A DNA stretch of 64,000 bases from Rhodospirillales bacterium (GTDB lineage: Bacteria; Pseudomonadota; Alphaproteobacteria; Acetobacterales; Acetobacteraceae). Of the stretch, positions 24,072 through 32,175 are shown piece by piece; the stretch's first letter is position 1, and the number at the start of each line of letters is the position of its first letter. The notes under the pieces were generated by a model. It worked only from the letters and a program-made list of their open reading frames with translations. It was not told the DNA's origin and did not search any database. The stretch covers positions 1-64,000 of the forward strand of contig JAFKLG010000111.1 of the NCBI GenBank assembly GCA_017304945.1, given 5' to 3'. Both the position numbers and the translations under genes were made by a program.

Positions 24072-25167
24072 CCGGCGGGAGGAGGTGGTGGAAGGCGGCC
24101 ATCACGGTGGGGCATGGAAGGTGGCCTACGCCGACTTCGTGACCGCCATGATGGCCTTCTTCCTCCTGATGTGGCTGCTCAACGCCACCACGGAAGACCA
24201 GCGCAAGGGCCTCGCGGACTATTTCAGCCCGAGCAACCTGTTCAGTCACGCCTCGTCCGGCAGCGGGATGCCGTTCGGCGGCCAGACCCCGTTCGACAAG
24301 GGCGCCATGGTTTCCGATCGCGGGGCGGTCGAGATCAACATGGGCCGCCGCCCCAAGATCGACGTCCCCTCCGATGGCCGCACCGAGGTCGCGACCGACG
24401 CCAAGGGCTACCGCAACGACGACAGCGACGACCAGGCCGCCCACCAATTCGATGCCACGGCCGACCAGGGCGCCGGAACCGCCGCCGCCGCCAGCGGCCG
24501 GTCGGAAGACACCGAGGGACCGGGCGCCAACACCGCCCCCGGCACCGTCGCGAGCAGCACCCCGGGGCCGGCGGCGGATGCGTCCGTCGACGGCAGCCGC
24601 CGTCCGACCCAGGCCGAGATCCGCGCCGAGAAGGAACGTCAGGAGCATGCCGCGTTCGAGCAGGCGGCACAGGAGATCCGTGATGCCGTCAAGAACGACC
24701 CCGCCCTCGCCGTGTTGATGAAGCAGCTCACGATCGACATGACGCCCGAGGGTCTGCGGATCCAGATCCTGGACGAGGAACGGCAACCCATGTTCCCCAC
24801 GGGCTCCTCGACCCCGAACGACCGGGCGCGGCTGCTGCTGCAGAAGATCGCGCCCGTCCTCATGAAGCTGCCGGAGTCGATCTCCATCGCCGGCCACACC
24901 GATGCCGCCCCCTTCCCCGGGCCCGGGCGGACCAACTGGGAACTCTCGACGGAGCGGGCGAACGTGACCCGCCGCCTGCTGGTCGAGTCCGGCCTGCCGG
25001 ATGCGCGCATCCGCAGCGTGACGGGCAACGCGAGCCGCGACCCGCTGCTGCCCGCGGACCCGTTCGCGGCCGCGAACCGGCGGATCGCCATCGTCGTCCT
25101 GCGGGAGGTGCGGCCCGCCGCCACCAGCCCGAAACCCGGCGGACTGCCTGGAAACACGCAACCGTAG
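24031..25167 (+). CDS. motB: Flagellar motor protein MotB
   Basis: 378 residues. The N-terminus IIIRREEVVEGGHHGGAWKVAYADFVTAMMAFFLLMWLL contains the single transmembrane helix (about 30-50) with the conserved aspartate at YADF that carries protons. A long Ala/Gly/Asp-rich linker (100-200) precedes the OmpA-like peptidoglycan-binding domain (SISIAGHTDAAPF and NWELSTERANVTRRLLVE, about 285-320). It anchors the stator to the wall. Upstream of motA by 7 bases; the gene order is reversed from the usual motA-motB. Confidence 0.93.
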   Translation: MAGKRDKKGGDIIIRREEVVEGGHHGGAWKVAYADFVTAMMAFFLLMWLLNATTEDQRKGLADYFSPSNLFSHASSGSGMPFGGQTPFDKGAMVSDRGAVEINMGRRPKIDVPSDGRTEVATDAKGYRNDDSDDQAAHQFDATADQGAGTAAAASGRSEDTEGPGANTAPGTVASSTPGPAADASVDGSRRPTQAEIRAEKERQEHAAFEQAAQEIRDAVKNDPALAVLMKQLTIDMTPEGLRIQILDEERQPMFPTGSSTPNDRARLLLQKIAPVLMKLPESISIAGHTDAAPFPGPGRTNWELSTERANVTRRLLVESGLPDARIRSVTGNASRDPLLPADPFAAANRRIAIVVLREVRPAATSPKPGGLPGNTQP

Positions 25168-25174
25168 CGCGCCC

Positions 25175-26038
25175 ATGCTGACCATCGGTGGCCTCGTCTT
25201 CGTGCTGATCTGCGTGTTCGGAAGCTATCTGGCGGCCGGCGGCGCCATCGAGCCGCTGATCGAGGCGCTTCCGTTCGAGATGTGGACCATCGGCGGTGCC
25301 GCCATCGGCACCTTCCTGATGGCCAACTCCATGCACGACGTGAAACACACGCTGAGCGGCTTCGGCAAATGCCTGAAGGGCGCCGCGTTCAAGAAGTCGG
25401 ACTACGTCGACCTGCTGAGCCTGCTCTATTTCCTGGTCCGGCTCGCCTCGACCAAGGGCAACATGGCGGTGGAGCCGCATATCGAGCGGCCGTCCGAAAG
25501 CGCCGCGTTCCAGAAATTCCCGAAGATCCTGTCGAACCACCACGCCAGCACGATCATCTGCGACTACCTGCGCATGGTGGGCATGAACGCCGACGATCCC
25601 AACCAGATCGAGGACGTCATGGCGCGCGAGCTCAAGAAGACGCTGAACGAGGAGCTGCACTGCGCGCACGCCATCCAGACCATGGCCGACGCGCTGCCCG
25701 CCCTCGGCATCGTCGCGGCGGTGCTGGGGGTGATCAAGACGATGTCCCACATCAACGAGCCGCCCGCCGTCCTGGGCGCGATGATCGGCGGCGCGCTGAC
25801 CGGCACCTTCCTCGGCGTGCTGCTGGCCTACGGGGTGTGCGGCCCGTTCGCCAGCCGCCTGAACGCGGTGATCGTCGAAGAGTCCAAATACTATGAGGTG
25901 ATCCGCGCCGTGCTGGTCACACACCTGCATGGCAACGCGCCCCAGGTGAGCGTGGAATCCGGCCGCAAGATGGTGCCGAACGAGCACATGCCCAGCTTCC
26001 AGGAACTGGAGGAGGCGGTGCAGGCCGTGCAGGTCTGA
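25175..26038 (+). CDS. motA: Flagellar motor stator protein MotA
   Basis: 287 residues. Four hydrophobic segments: 1-24, 35-50, about 165-190 (ADALPALGIVAAVLGVIKTM) and 198-222 (GAMIGGALTGTFLGVLLAYGVCGPF), with a cytoplasmic loop that carries charged residues for rotor contact (VEPHIERPSESAAFQKFPKIL). Together with MotB it forms the ion-driven stator. Start ATG 25175, 7 bases after motB. The order B then A is unusual but both genes look intact. Confidence 0.93.
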   Translation: MLTIGGLVFVLICVFGSYLAAGGAIEPLIEALPFEMWTIGGAAIGTFLMANSMHDVKHTLSGFGKCLKGAAFKKSDYVDLLSLLYFLVRLASTKGNMAVEPHIERPSESAAFQKFPKILSNHHASTIICDYLRMVGMNADDPNQIEDVMARELKKTLNEELHCAHAIQTMADALPALGIVAAVLGVIKTMSHINEPPAVLGAMIGGALTGTFLGVLLAYGVCGPFASRLNAVIVEESKYYEVIRAVLVTHLHGNAPQVSVESGRKMVPNEHMPSFQELEEAVQAVQV

Positions 26039-26191
26039 TCCCTACCGGCCATGCGAGGCGACGTTCGTCGCCCGCCCGCCCTCCGGGAGCCGCGGTGGAG
26101 CCCCATGCAGGACACCGGGGAGCCGGCCGGGAAGCCCCCCAGGAGAGCCCCCCGGGAACCCCCCCGGGAAAGCCCCCCAGGAAAGCCTGCG
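26039..26191. repeat. Intergenic hairpin and short tandem CCCCCC repeats
   Basis: Between motA and the convergent hydratase gene lies a GGCGACG/CGTCGCC inverted repeat (about 26056-26071), a likely motA transcript end. It is followed by four copies of a 12-14 base unit CCCCCC(A/G)GGA(A/G) between 26135 and 26185. No gene. Confidence 0.5.
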
Positions 26192-26974
26192 TCAGCGGCC
26201 CACGAAGACCGGCTTCTGCTTCGCCAAGAACGACTTGCACGCCGCTCGGAAATCCTCCGTGCGGGTGAAGTCGCTGACCGCCGCCTCCTCCTCGCGACTC
26301 ACCGGCAGCGAACCACGCAGCCGGCGCAGCGCGGCCTTGTGGAAGCGCGCCGAGAGCGGGCTGCCCTCGCTGATGCGCTGCGCCAGCGCCATCGCTTCCG
26401 TTTCCACCGACCCGTCGGGCACCACGCGGGACAGCAGCCCCTTCTCATAGGCCTCCCGCCCGGTGAAGATCCGGCCCTCGATCAGCATCTCGGACGCGAC
26501 GCCGGTGCCGGCGAGCTGGATGATCGGGTCGATCTCGGCATAGGGATACCAGATGCCCAGGTTGCGGGCGGTGATCCCCATGCGGATCCCCTCCCCGCCG
26601 ACGCGGAAGTCGCACATGGTGGCGATCCCCGCGCCGCCGCCCAGGCAGTGCCCCATGATCATCGCCACCACCGGGTGCTGGCACAGCCGGATCGACTGCA
26701 TGCTCGCGTCCAGGACGTGGGCGTACTCCTCCTCCTTCTCCGGCGTCCCCCGTTCGGCCGCGAAGGCGGAAATATCGGCCCCGGCGCTGAACGCCCGCGT
26801 GCCCGCGCCACGCAGCACCACGCAGCGCAGCTCGTCGTCGCGCGACAGCGCCTCCATCGTGTGCTGCAGCCCGCGCCACATCGCGAGGTCGAACGCATTG
26901 CGGCGTTCCGGGCGGTCGAAGGTGACGACGGCGATCGTGCCTTCGCGCGCGATCGACAGGCTGGGGTGGTACAT
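26192..26974 (-). CDS. Enoyl-CoA hydratase/isomerase family protein
   Basis: 260 residues from MYHPSLSIAREGTIAVVTFDRPERRNAFD, a typical crotonase start; the frame is open upstream but that start is preferred. Oxyanion-hole motifs are AFSAGADISAF (about 65-75) and IMGHCLGGGAGIATMCDFR (about 105-125); the second-half glutamate position has PYAEIDPI. Crotonase-fold enzymes hydrate or isomerise enoyl-CoA esters. The substrate cannot be told. Located 29 bases after the glycosylase gene on the same strand. Confidence 0.87.
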   Translation of the reverse strand: MYHPSLSIAREGTIAVVTFDRPERRNAFDLAMWRGLQHTMEALSRDDELRCVVLRGAGTRAFSAGADISAFAAERGTPEKEEEYAHVLDASMQSIRLCQHPVVAMIMGHCLGGGAGIATMCDFRVGGEGIRMGITARNLGIWYPYAEIDPIIQLAGTGVASEMLIEGRIFTGREAYEKGLLSRVVPDGSVETEAMALAQRISEGSPLSARFHKAALRRLRGSLPVSREEEAAVSDFTRTEDFRAACKSFLAKQKPVFVGR

Positions 26975-27003
26975 GTCGGGCAGGTCCTCCTGCGCGCTAT
27001 CTG

Positions 27004-27693
27004 TCACGCCCGCACGAGGTCGTCCATCGCCGGCCGCCCGGTGACATGCCGCCAATGGTGCCACAGCAGCCGCGCGGCGATGGCGCGCGCCGGTCGCCAG
27101 GTCTCGGCCAATTCCCGCAGCTCGCGCGGGTTCGGCCGAACCGGCAGCCGCTTCAGATCAGCCGCGGCAGCCGCCAACGCGACGTCCCCCGCCGGGAACA
27201 CGTCGAGGCGGCCGAGCGCGAAGACCAGGTAGACCTCGGCGGTCCAGCGGCCGAGGCCGCGCACGGCGCTGATCGTGGCGATCGCCGTCTCGTCGTCGAG
27301 CGTCGCCAGGCGCCCCGCCTCCAGCCGTCCGTCCACGAAGGCCGCAGCAACCGCCCGCGCGTGCGCGACCTTGGGGCGGGACAGTCCGGCGGCGCGCAAC
27401 GCGTCCTCCGGGAGATCGAGGAGTCCGTCCGGGGTCAAAGCGCCCGGCAGGACGGACAATCGCCCCCAGATCGCCGCGGCGGCCTGGTTGCTGATCATCT
27501 GCGCGACGATGCCGTGCAGCAGGGCAGCGAAACCGGGCGCGCGGCTCCGCCACGGCAGCGGGCCGGCACGCTCCAGGATGCCCGCGAGGTCGGCATCCTG
27601 GGCGATCAGGCGGTGCAGGGCCGCCGTGGCGGCCGCGGGCAGAGGGGGCAAATCCACGCCCCCTTCTACGCCGTCACCCGGGGGCGGCACCAC
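27004..27693 (-). CDS. DNA-3-methyladenine glycosylase II-like (HhH-GPD)
   Basis: 229 residues. The helix-hairpin-helix is LSRPKVAHARAVA at 104-116 and ISAVRGLGRWTAEVYLVFALGR at 141-162, followed by the catalytic aspartate D170 in VFPAGDVAL. AlkA-like enzymes excise alkylated bases. No N-terminal AlkA_N domain or Ada domain is present, so this is the short glycosylase type. The exact start is uncertain: MVPPPGDG gives 229 residues. Confidence 0.85.
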   Translation of the reverse strand: MVPPPGDGVEGGVDLPPLPAAATAALHRLIAQDADLAGILERAGPLPWRSRAPGFAALLHGIVAQMISNQAAAAIWGRLSVLPGALTPDGLLDLPEDALRAAGLSRPKVAHARAVAAAFVDGRLEAGRLATLDDETAIATISAVRGLGRWTAEVYLVFALGRLDVFPAGDVALAAAAADLKRLPVRPNPRELRELAETWRPARAIAARLLWHHWRHVTGRPAMDDLVRA

Positions 27694-27724
27694 GTCCGGC
27701 CAGCCGCCGTGGTGCCGTCTCGGC

Positions 27725-28156
27725 TCAGCCGATCCGCTTCACCCGACCCGTATGCGGGTCCATGGTGAACTTGGCGATCACCGACCCCTCCGGCGTGGCC
27801 ACCGCGAAACCGATCGGCCCGTCCGACGTGGCCGCGACGTTCACCACCTTCCAGCTGTGGTTGCCATGCCAGAGCAGGAAGGCCTCGGCGATCTTCTGCA
27901 CGTCGGCGGGCGTCAACTGGCGGTCGGCCTGGCGATAGACCAGGGCGAAGGTGCCGAGACCAGGGCCGCCGTGATGCATCCCGAACCGGCCGGGCCCATG
28001 CTGCCAGGGCCGCGGCGGCATTTCCATGCCGGGGCCGGCCGGGGCCCCATCGACGGTGGCGGGCGGCGGGGCGGGCTGCGCGATGGCGACCATCGCGCCG
28101 GTCGTCGCACCCCCGACCACGAAGGCCGTCACCGCTGTCATGATCAAGCGTCGCAT
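27725..28156 (-). CDS. Secreted His/Pro-rich protein, PepSY-like
   Basis: 143 residues, ATG 28156 with GAGGAGGAAC 6 bases before. Residues 1-27 form a signal peptide ending AIAQP. The mature start is Pro/Met-rich with a metal-ligand-like GMHHGGPG segment; the second half (LLWHGNHSWKVVNVAATSDGPIGFAVATPEGSVIAKF, DPHTGRVKRIG) is of PepSY type. It is divergent from the two-component genes at 28292, which suggests that system controls it. Possible periplasmic metal or envelope-stress sensor; no firm function. Confidence 0.65.
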   Translation of the reverse strand: MRRLIMTAVTAFVVGGATTGAMVAIAQPAPPPATVDGAPAGPGMEMPPRPWQHGPGRFGMHHGGPGLGTFALVYRQADRQLTPADVQKIAEAFLLWHGNHSWKVVNVAATSDGPIGFAVATPEGSVIAKFTMDPHTGRVKRIG

Positions 28157-28201
28157 GCTGTTCCTCCTCGTTGCGAACCGCTCGAACATGGCCGCGCCGT
28201 G

Positions 28202-28247
28202 TTGCAGGATGTGCGGCACTCGCAGGGCGAATTGCAAAGAAGTGCAA
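28202..28247. promoter_or_regulatory. Paired TTGCA boxes in the divergent two-component promoter
   Basis: Between the secreted protein gene and the response regulator: TTGCA-AAGAAG-TGCAA (28232-28247) is a palindrome, and TTGCA-GGATG-TGC (28202-28214) is a partial copy starting 30 bases upstream, about three helical turns. This is a plausible binding site for the OmpR-type regulator encoded next to it, as yet only a pattern. Confidence 0.35.
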
Positions 28248-28291
28248 CGGCTCGTTCCGCTCTCCGGTGGCTTGGCTATGTTGGAACCATC

Positions 28292-29011
28292 ATGGAGCAG
28301 TCCCCCCACATCCTCGTCGTCGACGACGATCGCGAGATCCGCGACCTGCTGGCCCGCTTCCTGGAGAAGCATCGGATCCGCGTCAGCGCCGTGCGCGACG
28401 CCAAGGAGGCGCGGCGCGCCTGGCTCAACGGCCACTACCAGCTCGTGGTGCTCGACCTCATGCTGCCCGGCGAGTCCGGCCTCGATCTCGCGCGCTGGAT
28501 GCGTGGCCAGTCCGACGTCCCGATCGTGATGCTCACCGCCATGGGGGAGGAGACCGACCGCATCATCGGCCTGGAGCTCGGTGCGGACGACTACGTGCCG
28601 AAGCCGTTCAACCCGCGCGAGCTGCTGGCCCGCATCCGCGCCGTGCTGCGCCGCGCCGGCGACCCGAACGGCACGCATGGCGAACCCGGCACCCGCAGCT
28701 TCCGCTTCGCCGGCTGGGCGCTGGAGCCCTCGCGCCGCCGCCTGCTCAACCCCGACGGGGTGGAGGTGCCGCTGACCGGTGGCGAGTACGACCTGCTGCT
28801 CGCCTTGCTCGAGCGCCCGAACCGCGTGCTGACCCGGGACATGCTGCTCGACCTGCTGCGCGGCCGCCAGGCCGGCCCGTTCGACCGCGCGATCGACGTC
28901 GCGATCTCCCGCCTGCGCCGGAAGCTCGAGGATGACGGGCGCAACGCGCAGCTCATCAAGACGGTGCGCGGTGGCGGATACGTGCTGGCCGCCACCGTCG
29001 AACGCGCATGA
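28292..29011 (+). CDS. OmpR-family response regulator
   Basis: 239 residues from ATG 28292. Receiver domain: acidic D11-D13, phosphoacceptor D55 in VVLDLMLPG, T83 in VMLTAMG and K105 in YVPKPFNPRELLARI. C-terminal winged helix: LTGGEYDLLLALLERPNRVLTRDMLLDLLRG, AIDVAISRLRRKLEDDGRNAQLIKTVRGGGYVL. It overlaps its kinase gene by ATGA (29008-29011), so the pair is coupled. Confidence 0.95.
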   Translation: MEQSPHILVVDDDREIRDLLARFLEKHRIRVSAVRDAKEARRAWLNGHYQLVVLDLMLPGESGLDLARWMRGQSDVPIVMLTAMGEETDRIIGLELGADDYVPKPFNPRELLARIRAVLRRAGDPNGTHGEPGTRSFRFAGWALEPSRRRLLNPDGVEVPLTGGEYDLLLALLERPNRVLTRDMLLDLLRGRQAGPFDRAIDVAISRLRRKLEDDGRNAQLIKTVRGGGYVLAATVERA

Positions 29012-30348
29012 CCCTGCGCTTCTGGCCACGCCGCCTCGCCACCCGCACCGCGGTGGTCGTGCTGGTGGGCCTCGCCCTGGTCCAGGTCGCCGGCCTGACC
29101 ATCCACGCGCTCGACCGGATCGACATCCAGCGGCTCAGCCAGGCGCGCAACGTGGCGGTGCGGGTGGTCGGCCTGTATCGCTTCGTGGTCACCTCGGCGC
29201 CGGACGGGCGGGACGCGTTCCTCGACGACATGCGACGGGGCCCGATCCTGCAGGCGGAGGTGAGCCCGACGCCGCCCACCGCGGACCTGCCGCCGATGCC
29301 GCCCCCCGAACAGCGGCTGTTCCGCATCAACCTCAACCTGGTGCCGATCGGCGCGCCGCAGAACCGCTGGAAGGAGCTGGTGATCCTCGGCGGGCCGGAC
29401 TGGCACCGCATCGTGTTCGGCATGCGGATGCCCGAAGGCGACTGGCTGAACGTCACCGTCGCCGCCGAACCCGCGCGGCCATGGCATTCGCCCACCTTCC
29501 TCATGGCCTTCGGCACCATGACCCTCGCGGCCGCCGGGCTGACCGTCTGGGCGGTGCGCCGTCTGATCGCCCCCGTACAGACCCTCGCCGCCGCCGCCGA
29601 GGCGCTGGGCCGGGACGTCAACGCCCCGCCTCTGCCCGAAACCGGGCCGCTCGAGATCGCCACCGCGGCCGCCGCCTTCAACACGATGGCCGCCCGTATC
29701 CGCCGGTTCGTGGAAGACCGGACCGAATTGCTGACCGCGATCGGCCACGACCTGCGCACCCCGATCACCCGGCTCAAGCTCCGCTGCGAGTTCGTCGACG
29801 ACGACGAGCTCCGCAACAAGATGCTGGCCGATCTCGAGGACCTGGAGGCGATGGTCTCGGCCACGCTCGCCTTCGGCCGCGATGCCCGCAACGCCGAACC
29901 GGTGACCGCGATCGACCTGGCCGAACTGCTGCGGACCGTGCTGGACGAAGCGACCGACGCGCGGCCGGACCTGGCGGAGGCCGTCACCTATGCCGGTCCG
30001 GCGCATCTCACGGTGCAGGCCCGCTCGCTCAGCCTGAAGCGGGCCCTGGCCAACCTGATCTCCAACGCCTGCGCCTATGGCGGCGCCGCGCGGGTCACGC
30101 TGCAGCCGCCCGAACGCCGCATCGTGACGATCCTGATCGAGGATGACGGGCCGGGCCTGCGCCCGCAGGACCTCGAACGGGTGTTCGAACCGTTCCAGCG
30201 CGGCGAGCCCAGCCGCAACCGCGAGACCGGCGGCGTCGGCCTCGGCCTGCCGATCGCCCGCAACATCCTGCGCGCGCATGGCGGCGACGTGCAGTTGGCG
30301 AACCGCCCCGAGGGCGGTGCCCGCGCCACCGTCCTGCTGCCACTGTGA
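29008..30348 (+). CDS. Sensor histidine kinase
   Basis: 446 residues. TM1 about 12-33, a periplasmic domain 34-160 with a Pro/Met-rich patch (PPTADLPPMPPPEQRL), TM2 about 162-183, HAMP, and HisKA with H247 in TAIGHDLRTPITRLKLR. The ATPase domain has N box NLISNACAYG, G1 EDDGPGL and GVGLGLPIARNILRAHGG. Similar to OmpR/EnvZ-type kinases with low-GC loop compositions replaced by Ala. Forms a two-component system with the regulator at 28292 and probably responds to metals or envelope state. Confidence 0.93.
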   Translation: MTLRFWPRRLATRTAVVVLVGLALVQVAGLTIHALDRIDIQRLSQARNVAVRVVGLYRFVVTSAPDGRDAFLDDMRRGPILQAEVSPTPPTADLPPMPPPEQRLFRINLNLVPIGAPQNRWKELVILGGPDWHRIVFGMRMPEGDWLNVTVAAEPARPWHSPTFLMAFGTMTLAAAGLTVWAVRRLIAPVQTLAAAAEALGRDVNAPPLPETGPLEIATAAAAFNTMAARIRRFVEDRTELLTAIGHDLRTPITRLKLRCEFVDDDELRNKMLADLEDLEAMVSATLAFGRDARNAEPVTAIDLAELLRTVLDEATDARPDLAEAVTYAGPAHLTVQARSLSLKRALANLISNACAYGGAARVTLQPPERRIVTILIEDDGPGLRPQDLERVFEPFQRGEPSRNRETGGVGLGLPIARNILRAHGGDVQLANRPEGGARATVLLPL

Positions 30349-30395
30349 GGAGCGACTCAGAAACAGGCCTTGCTCGAACTGCTACGAGCAATGAT

Positions 30396-30407
30396 ATTGC
30401 CGGCAAT
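30396..30407. promoter_or_regulatory. Perfect 12-bp palindrome ATTGCCGGCAAT upstream of the Lrp gene
   Basis: It lies 46 bases before the Lrp start and is flanked by GCTCG...CGAGC arms (30372-30389). Autoregulatory sites of Lrp/AsnC proteins are short, AT-flanked palindromes, so this is a candidate operator. The kinase gene ends only 47 bases upstream, so it might instead belong to its transcript end. Confidence 0.4.
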
Positions 30408-30452
30408 GGTCGTCGGCTGGAAACGTTCCCCCGTTCCCTTTTTTCGGATGCG

Positions 30453-30932
30453 ATGAAGCTGCAAACTGAAGAGGCGCCGCTGCTGGACGCCATCGACCGG
30501 CGTATCCTCGCGGAACTCCAGGCCGACGGCCGCATCACCAACGTGGAGCTCGCCCGCCGCGCCGGCATCTCCGCGCCGCCCTGCCTCCGCCGCGTGCGCC
30601 GGCTGGAGGAAGCCGGCGTGATCCGCGGCTATCACGCCGATTCCGATCCGCAGCGGCTGGGATGGGAGATCACCTTCTTCGCGATCGTCGGGCTGGAGAG
30701 CCAGAAGGAGGCCGTTCTCTCGGGATTCGAGCAGATGGTCGCCGCCTGGCCGGAGGTCCGCGAGTGCCACATGATCCGCGGCGGCGGGGATTTCCTGCTG
30801 AAGCTGGTGGCGCGCGACACCGCGCATGAGAACCAGCTCACGCAGCGCCTGACCGGGGCGCCGGCGGTCAGCCGGGTGCAGACGCTGCAGACGATCCGCA
30901 CCAGTCGCCTCCTCGCCGGCGTGCCGCTCTGA
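30453..30932 (+). CDS. Lrp/AsnC-family transcriptional regulator
   Basis: 159 residues from ATG 30453. N-terminal HTH: AIDRRILAELQADGRITNVELARRAGISAPPCLRRVRRLEEAGVIRGYHA (14-63); C-terminal RAM domain with ECHMIRGGGDFLLKLVARD (about 100-118). Feast/famine regulators bind amino acids through the RAM domain and assemble as octamers or discs. A longer in-frame ATG at 30345 gives a non-conserved extension and is not chosen. Confidence 0.9.
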   Translation: MKLQTEEAPLLDAIDRRILAELQADGRITNVELARRAGISAPPCLRRVRRLEEAGVIRGYHADSDPQRLGWEITFFAIVGLESQKEAVLSGFEQMVAAWPEVRECHMIRGGGDFLLKLVARDTAHENQLTQRLTGAPAVSRVQTLQTIRTSRLLAGVPL

Positions 30933-31052
30933 CCTGTCACGGAGCCGCTTGATCCGAGTCCAACGAGCACGCCCGCGTTCCTCGGCCTGCCTTGACCTCT
31001 CCGCTGGGCCGGCTATTCCGCCCCGGCGCCAGGTGGCGCCAGCGCAGGGTGC

Positions 31053-32165
31053 ATGACCGAACCTCCCGCCTCCTTCGACCCGCCGACGCTCACCGTCGTG
31101 GTGCCCTGCTACAATGAGCAGCCCAACGTCGCCCCGATGCTGGCCAAGCTCGACGCCGCGCTCGCTGGCATCGCCTGGGAGGTGATCTACGTCGACGACG
31201 ACAGCCCGGACGGGACCGCCGAGGAGGTGCGCCGCCATGCGCGGCATGACCCACGCGTGCGCTGCATCCGGCGCGTCGGCCGGCGCGGCCTGGCCTCCGC
31301 CGTGATCGAGGGGGCGCTCGCCTCCTCGGCCGACTACGTCGCGGTGATCGACGGCGACCTGCAGCACGACGAAACCCGGCTGCCCGCCATGCTGGCGGCG
31401 CTCCAGACCGGCGCGTACGACCTCGTGGTCGGGTCCCGCCACGTCGCCGGCGGCGATGCGACGGGGCTCGCCAACCGATGGCGGCACCTGATCTCGAATG
31501 GCGGCATCCGCCTCGCCCAGGCGTTTCTCCCGGTCAAGCTCACCGATCCGATGAGCGGCTACTTCATGCTCCCGCGTCCGCTGTTCGAGCGGCTCGCCCG
31601 CTCCCTCACCGGCCAGGGGTTCAAGATCCTGCTCGACCTCGTGCTGAGCGCGCCGGCGCCGCTGCGCGTGCTGGAAGTCCCGGTGCATTTCCGGGAGCGG
31701 GTGGCCGGCGAGAGCAAGCTCGACGCCCTGGTCCTGGCGCAGTTCGGCGGGTTGCTGCTCGACAAGGTGTTCGGCGGCCTGCTGCCACTCCGCTTCATCT
31801 CCTTCGCCCTGGTCGGCGGCCTCGGCGTGTTCGTCCACCTCGCGGTCCTGACCACCCTCCGCCACGGCACCGGGATCAGCTTCGAGATCGAGCAGGCCCT
31901 GGCGACCCTGGTTGCGATGATGTTCAACTTCGCCCTGAACAACGCGGTGACCTACCGCGACCAGAGGCTCCGCGGTCCGCGGCTGTGGCGCGGCCTGCTG
32001 CTGTTCATGCTGGTCTGCGGCCTCGGCGCGGTCGCCAATGTCGGCATCGCCCAGGTCCTCTACGAGCGGCAGATGACCTGGAGCCTCGCCGGGGCGTTCG
32101 GCGCCGTGATCGGCGTGGTGTGGAACTACGCGGTGTCCGCGACGCTGGTCTGGCGCACGCGGTGA
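31053..32165 (+). CDS. GT2 dolichol/polyprenyl-phosphate mannosyltransferase-like with GtrA domain
   Basis: 370 residues. GT-A domain about 10-240 with PCYNEQPN (18-25), DDDSPDGT (48-55) and DxD-type VIDGDLQHDE (98-107), as in DPM1-like enzymes that build polyprenyl-phosphate sugars. Residues about 245-368 form four membrane helices of GtrA type (LRFISFALVGGLGVFVHLAVL...). Fusions of this kind make and flip lipid-linked sugars. It overlaps no neighbour; the next gene starts 10 bases later and encodes an undecaprenyl-sugar-using GT39, so the two likely work in one glycosylation pathway. Confidence 0.88.
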   Translation: MTEPPASFDPPTLTVVVPCYNEQPNVAPMLAKLDAALAGIAWEVIYVDDDSPDGTAEEVRRHARHDPRVRCIRRVGRRGLASAVIEGALASSADYVAVIDGDLQHDETRLPAMLAALQTGAYDLVVGSRHVAGGDATGLANRWRHLISNGGIRLAQAFLPVKLTDPMSGYFMLPRPLFERLARSLTGQGFKILLDLVLSAPAPLRVLEVPVHFRERVAGESKLDALVLAQFGGLLLDKVFGGLLPLRFISFALVGGLGVFVHLAVLTTLRHGTGISFEIEQALATLVAMMFNFALNNAVTYRDQRLRGPRLWRGLLLFMLVCGLGAVANVGIAQVLYERQMTWSLAGAFGAVIGVVWNYAVSATLVWRTR

Positions 32166-32175
32166 CCCGTGCCCG

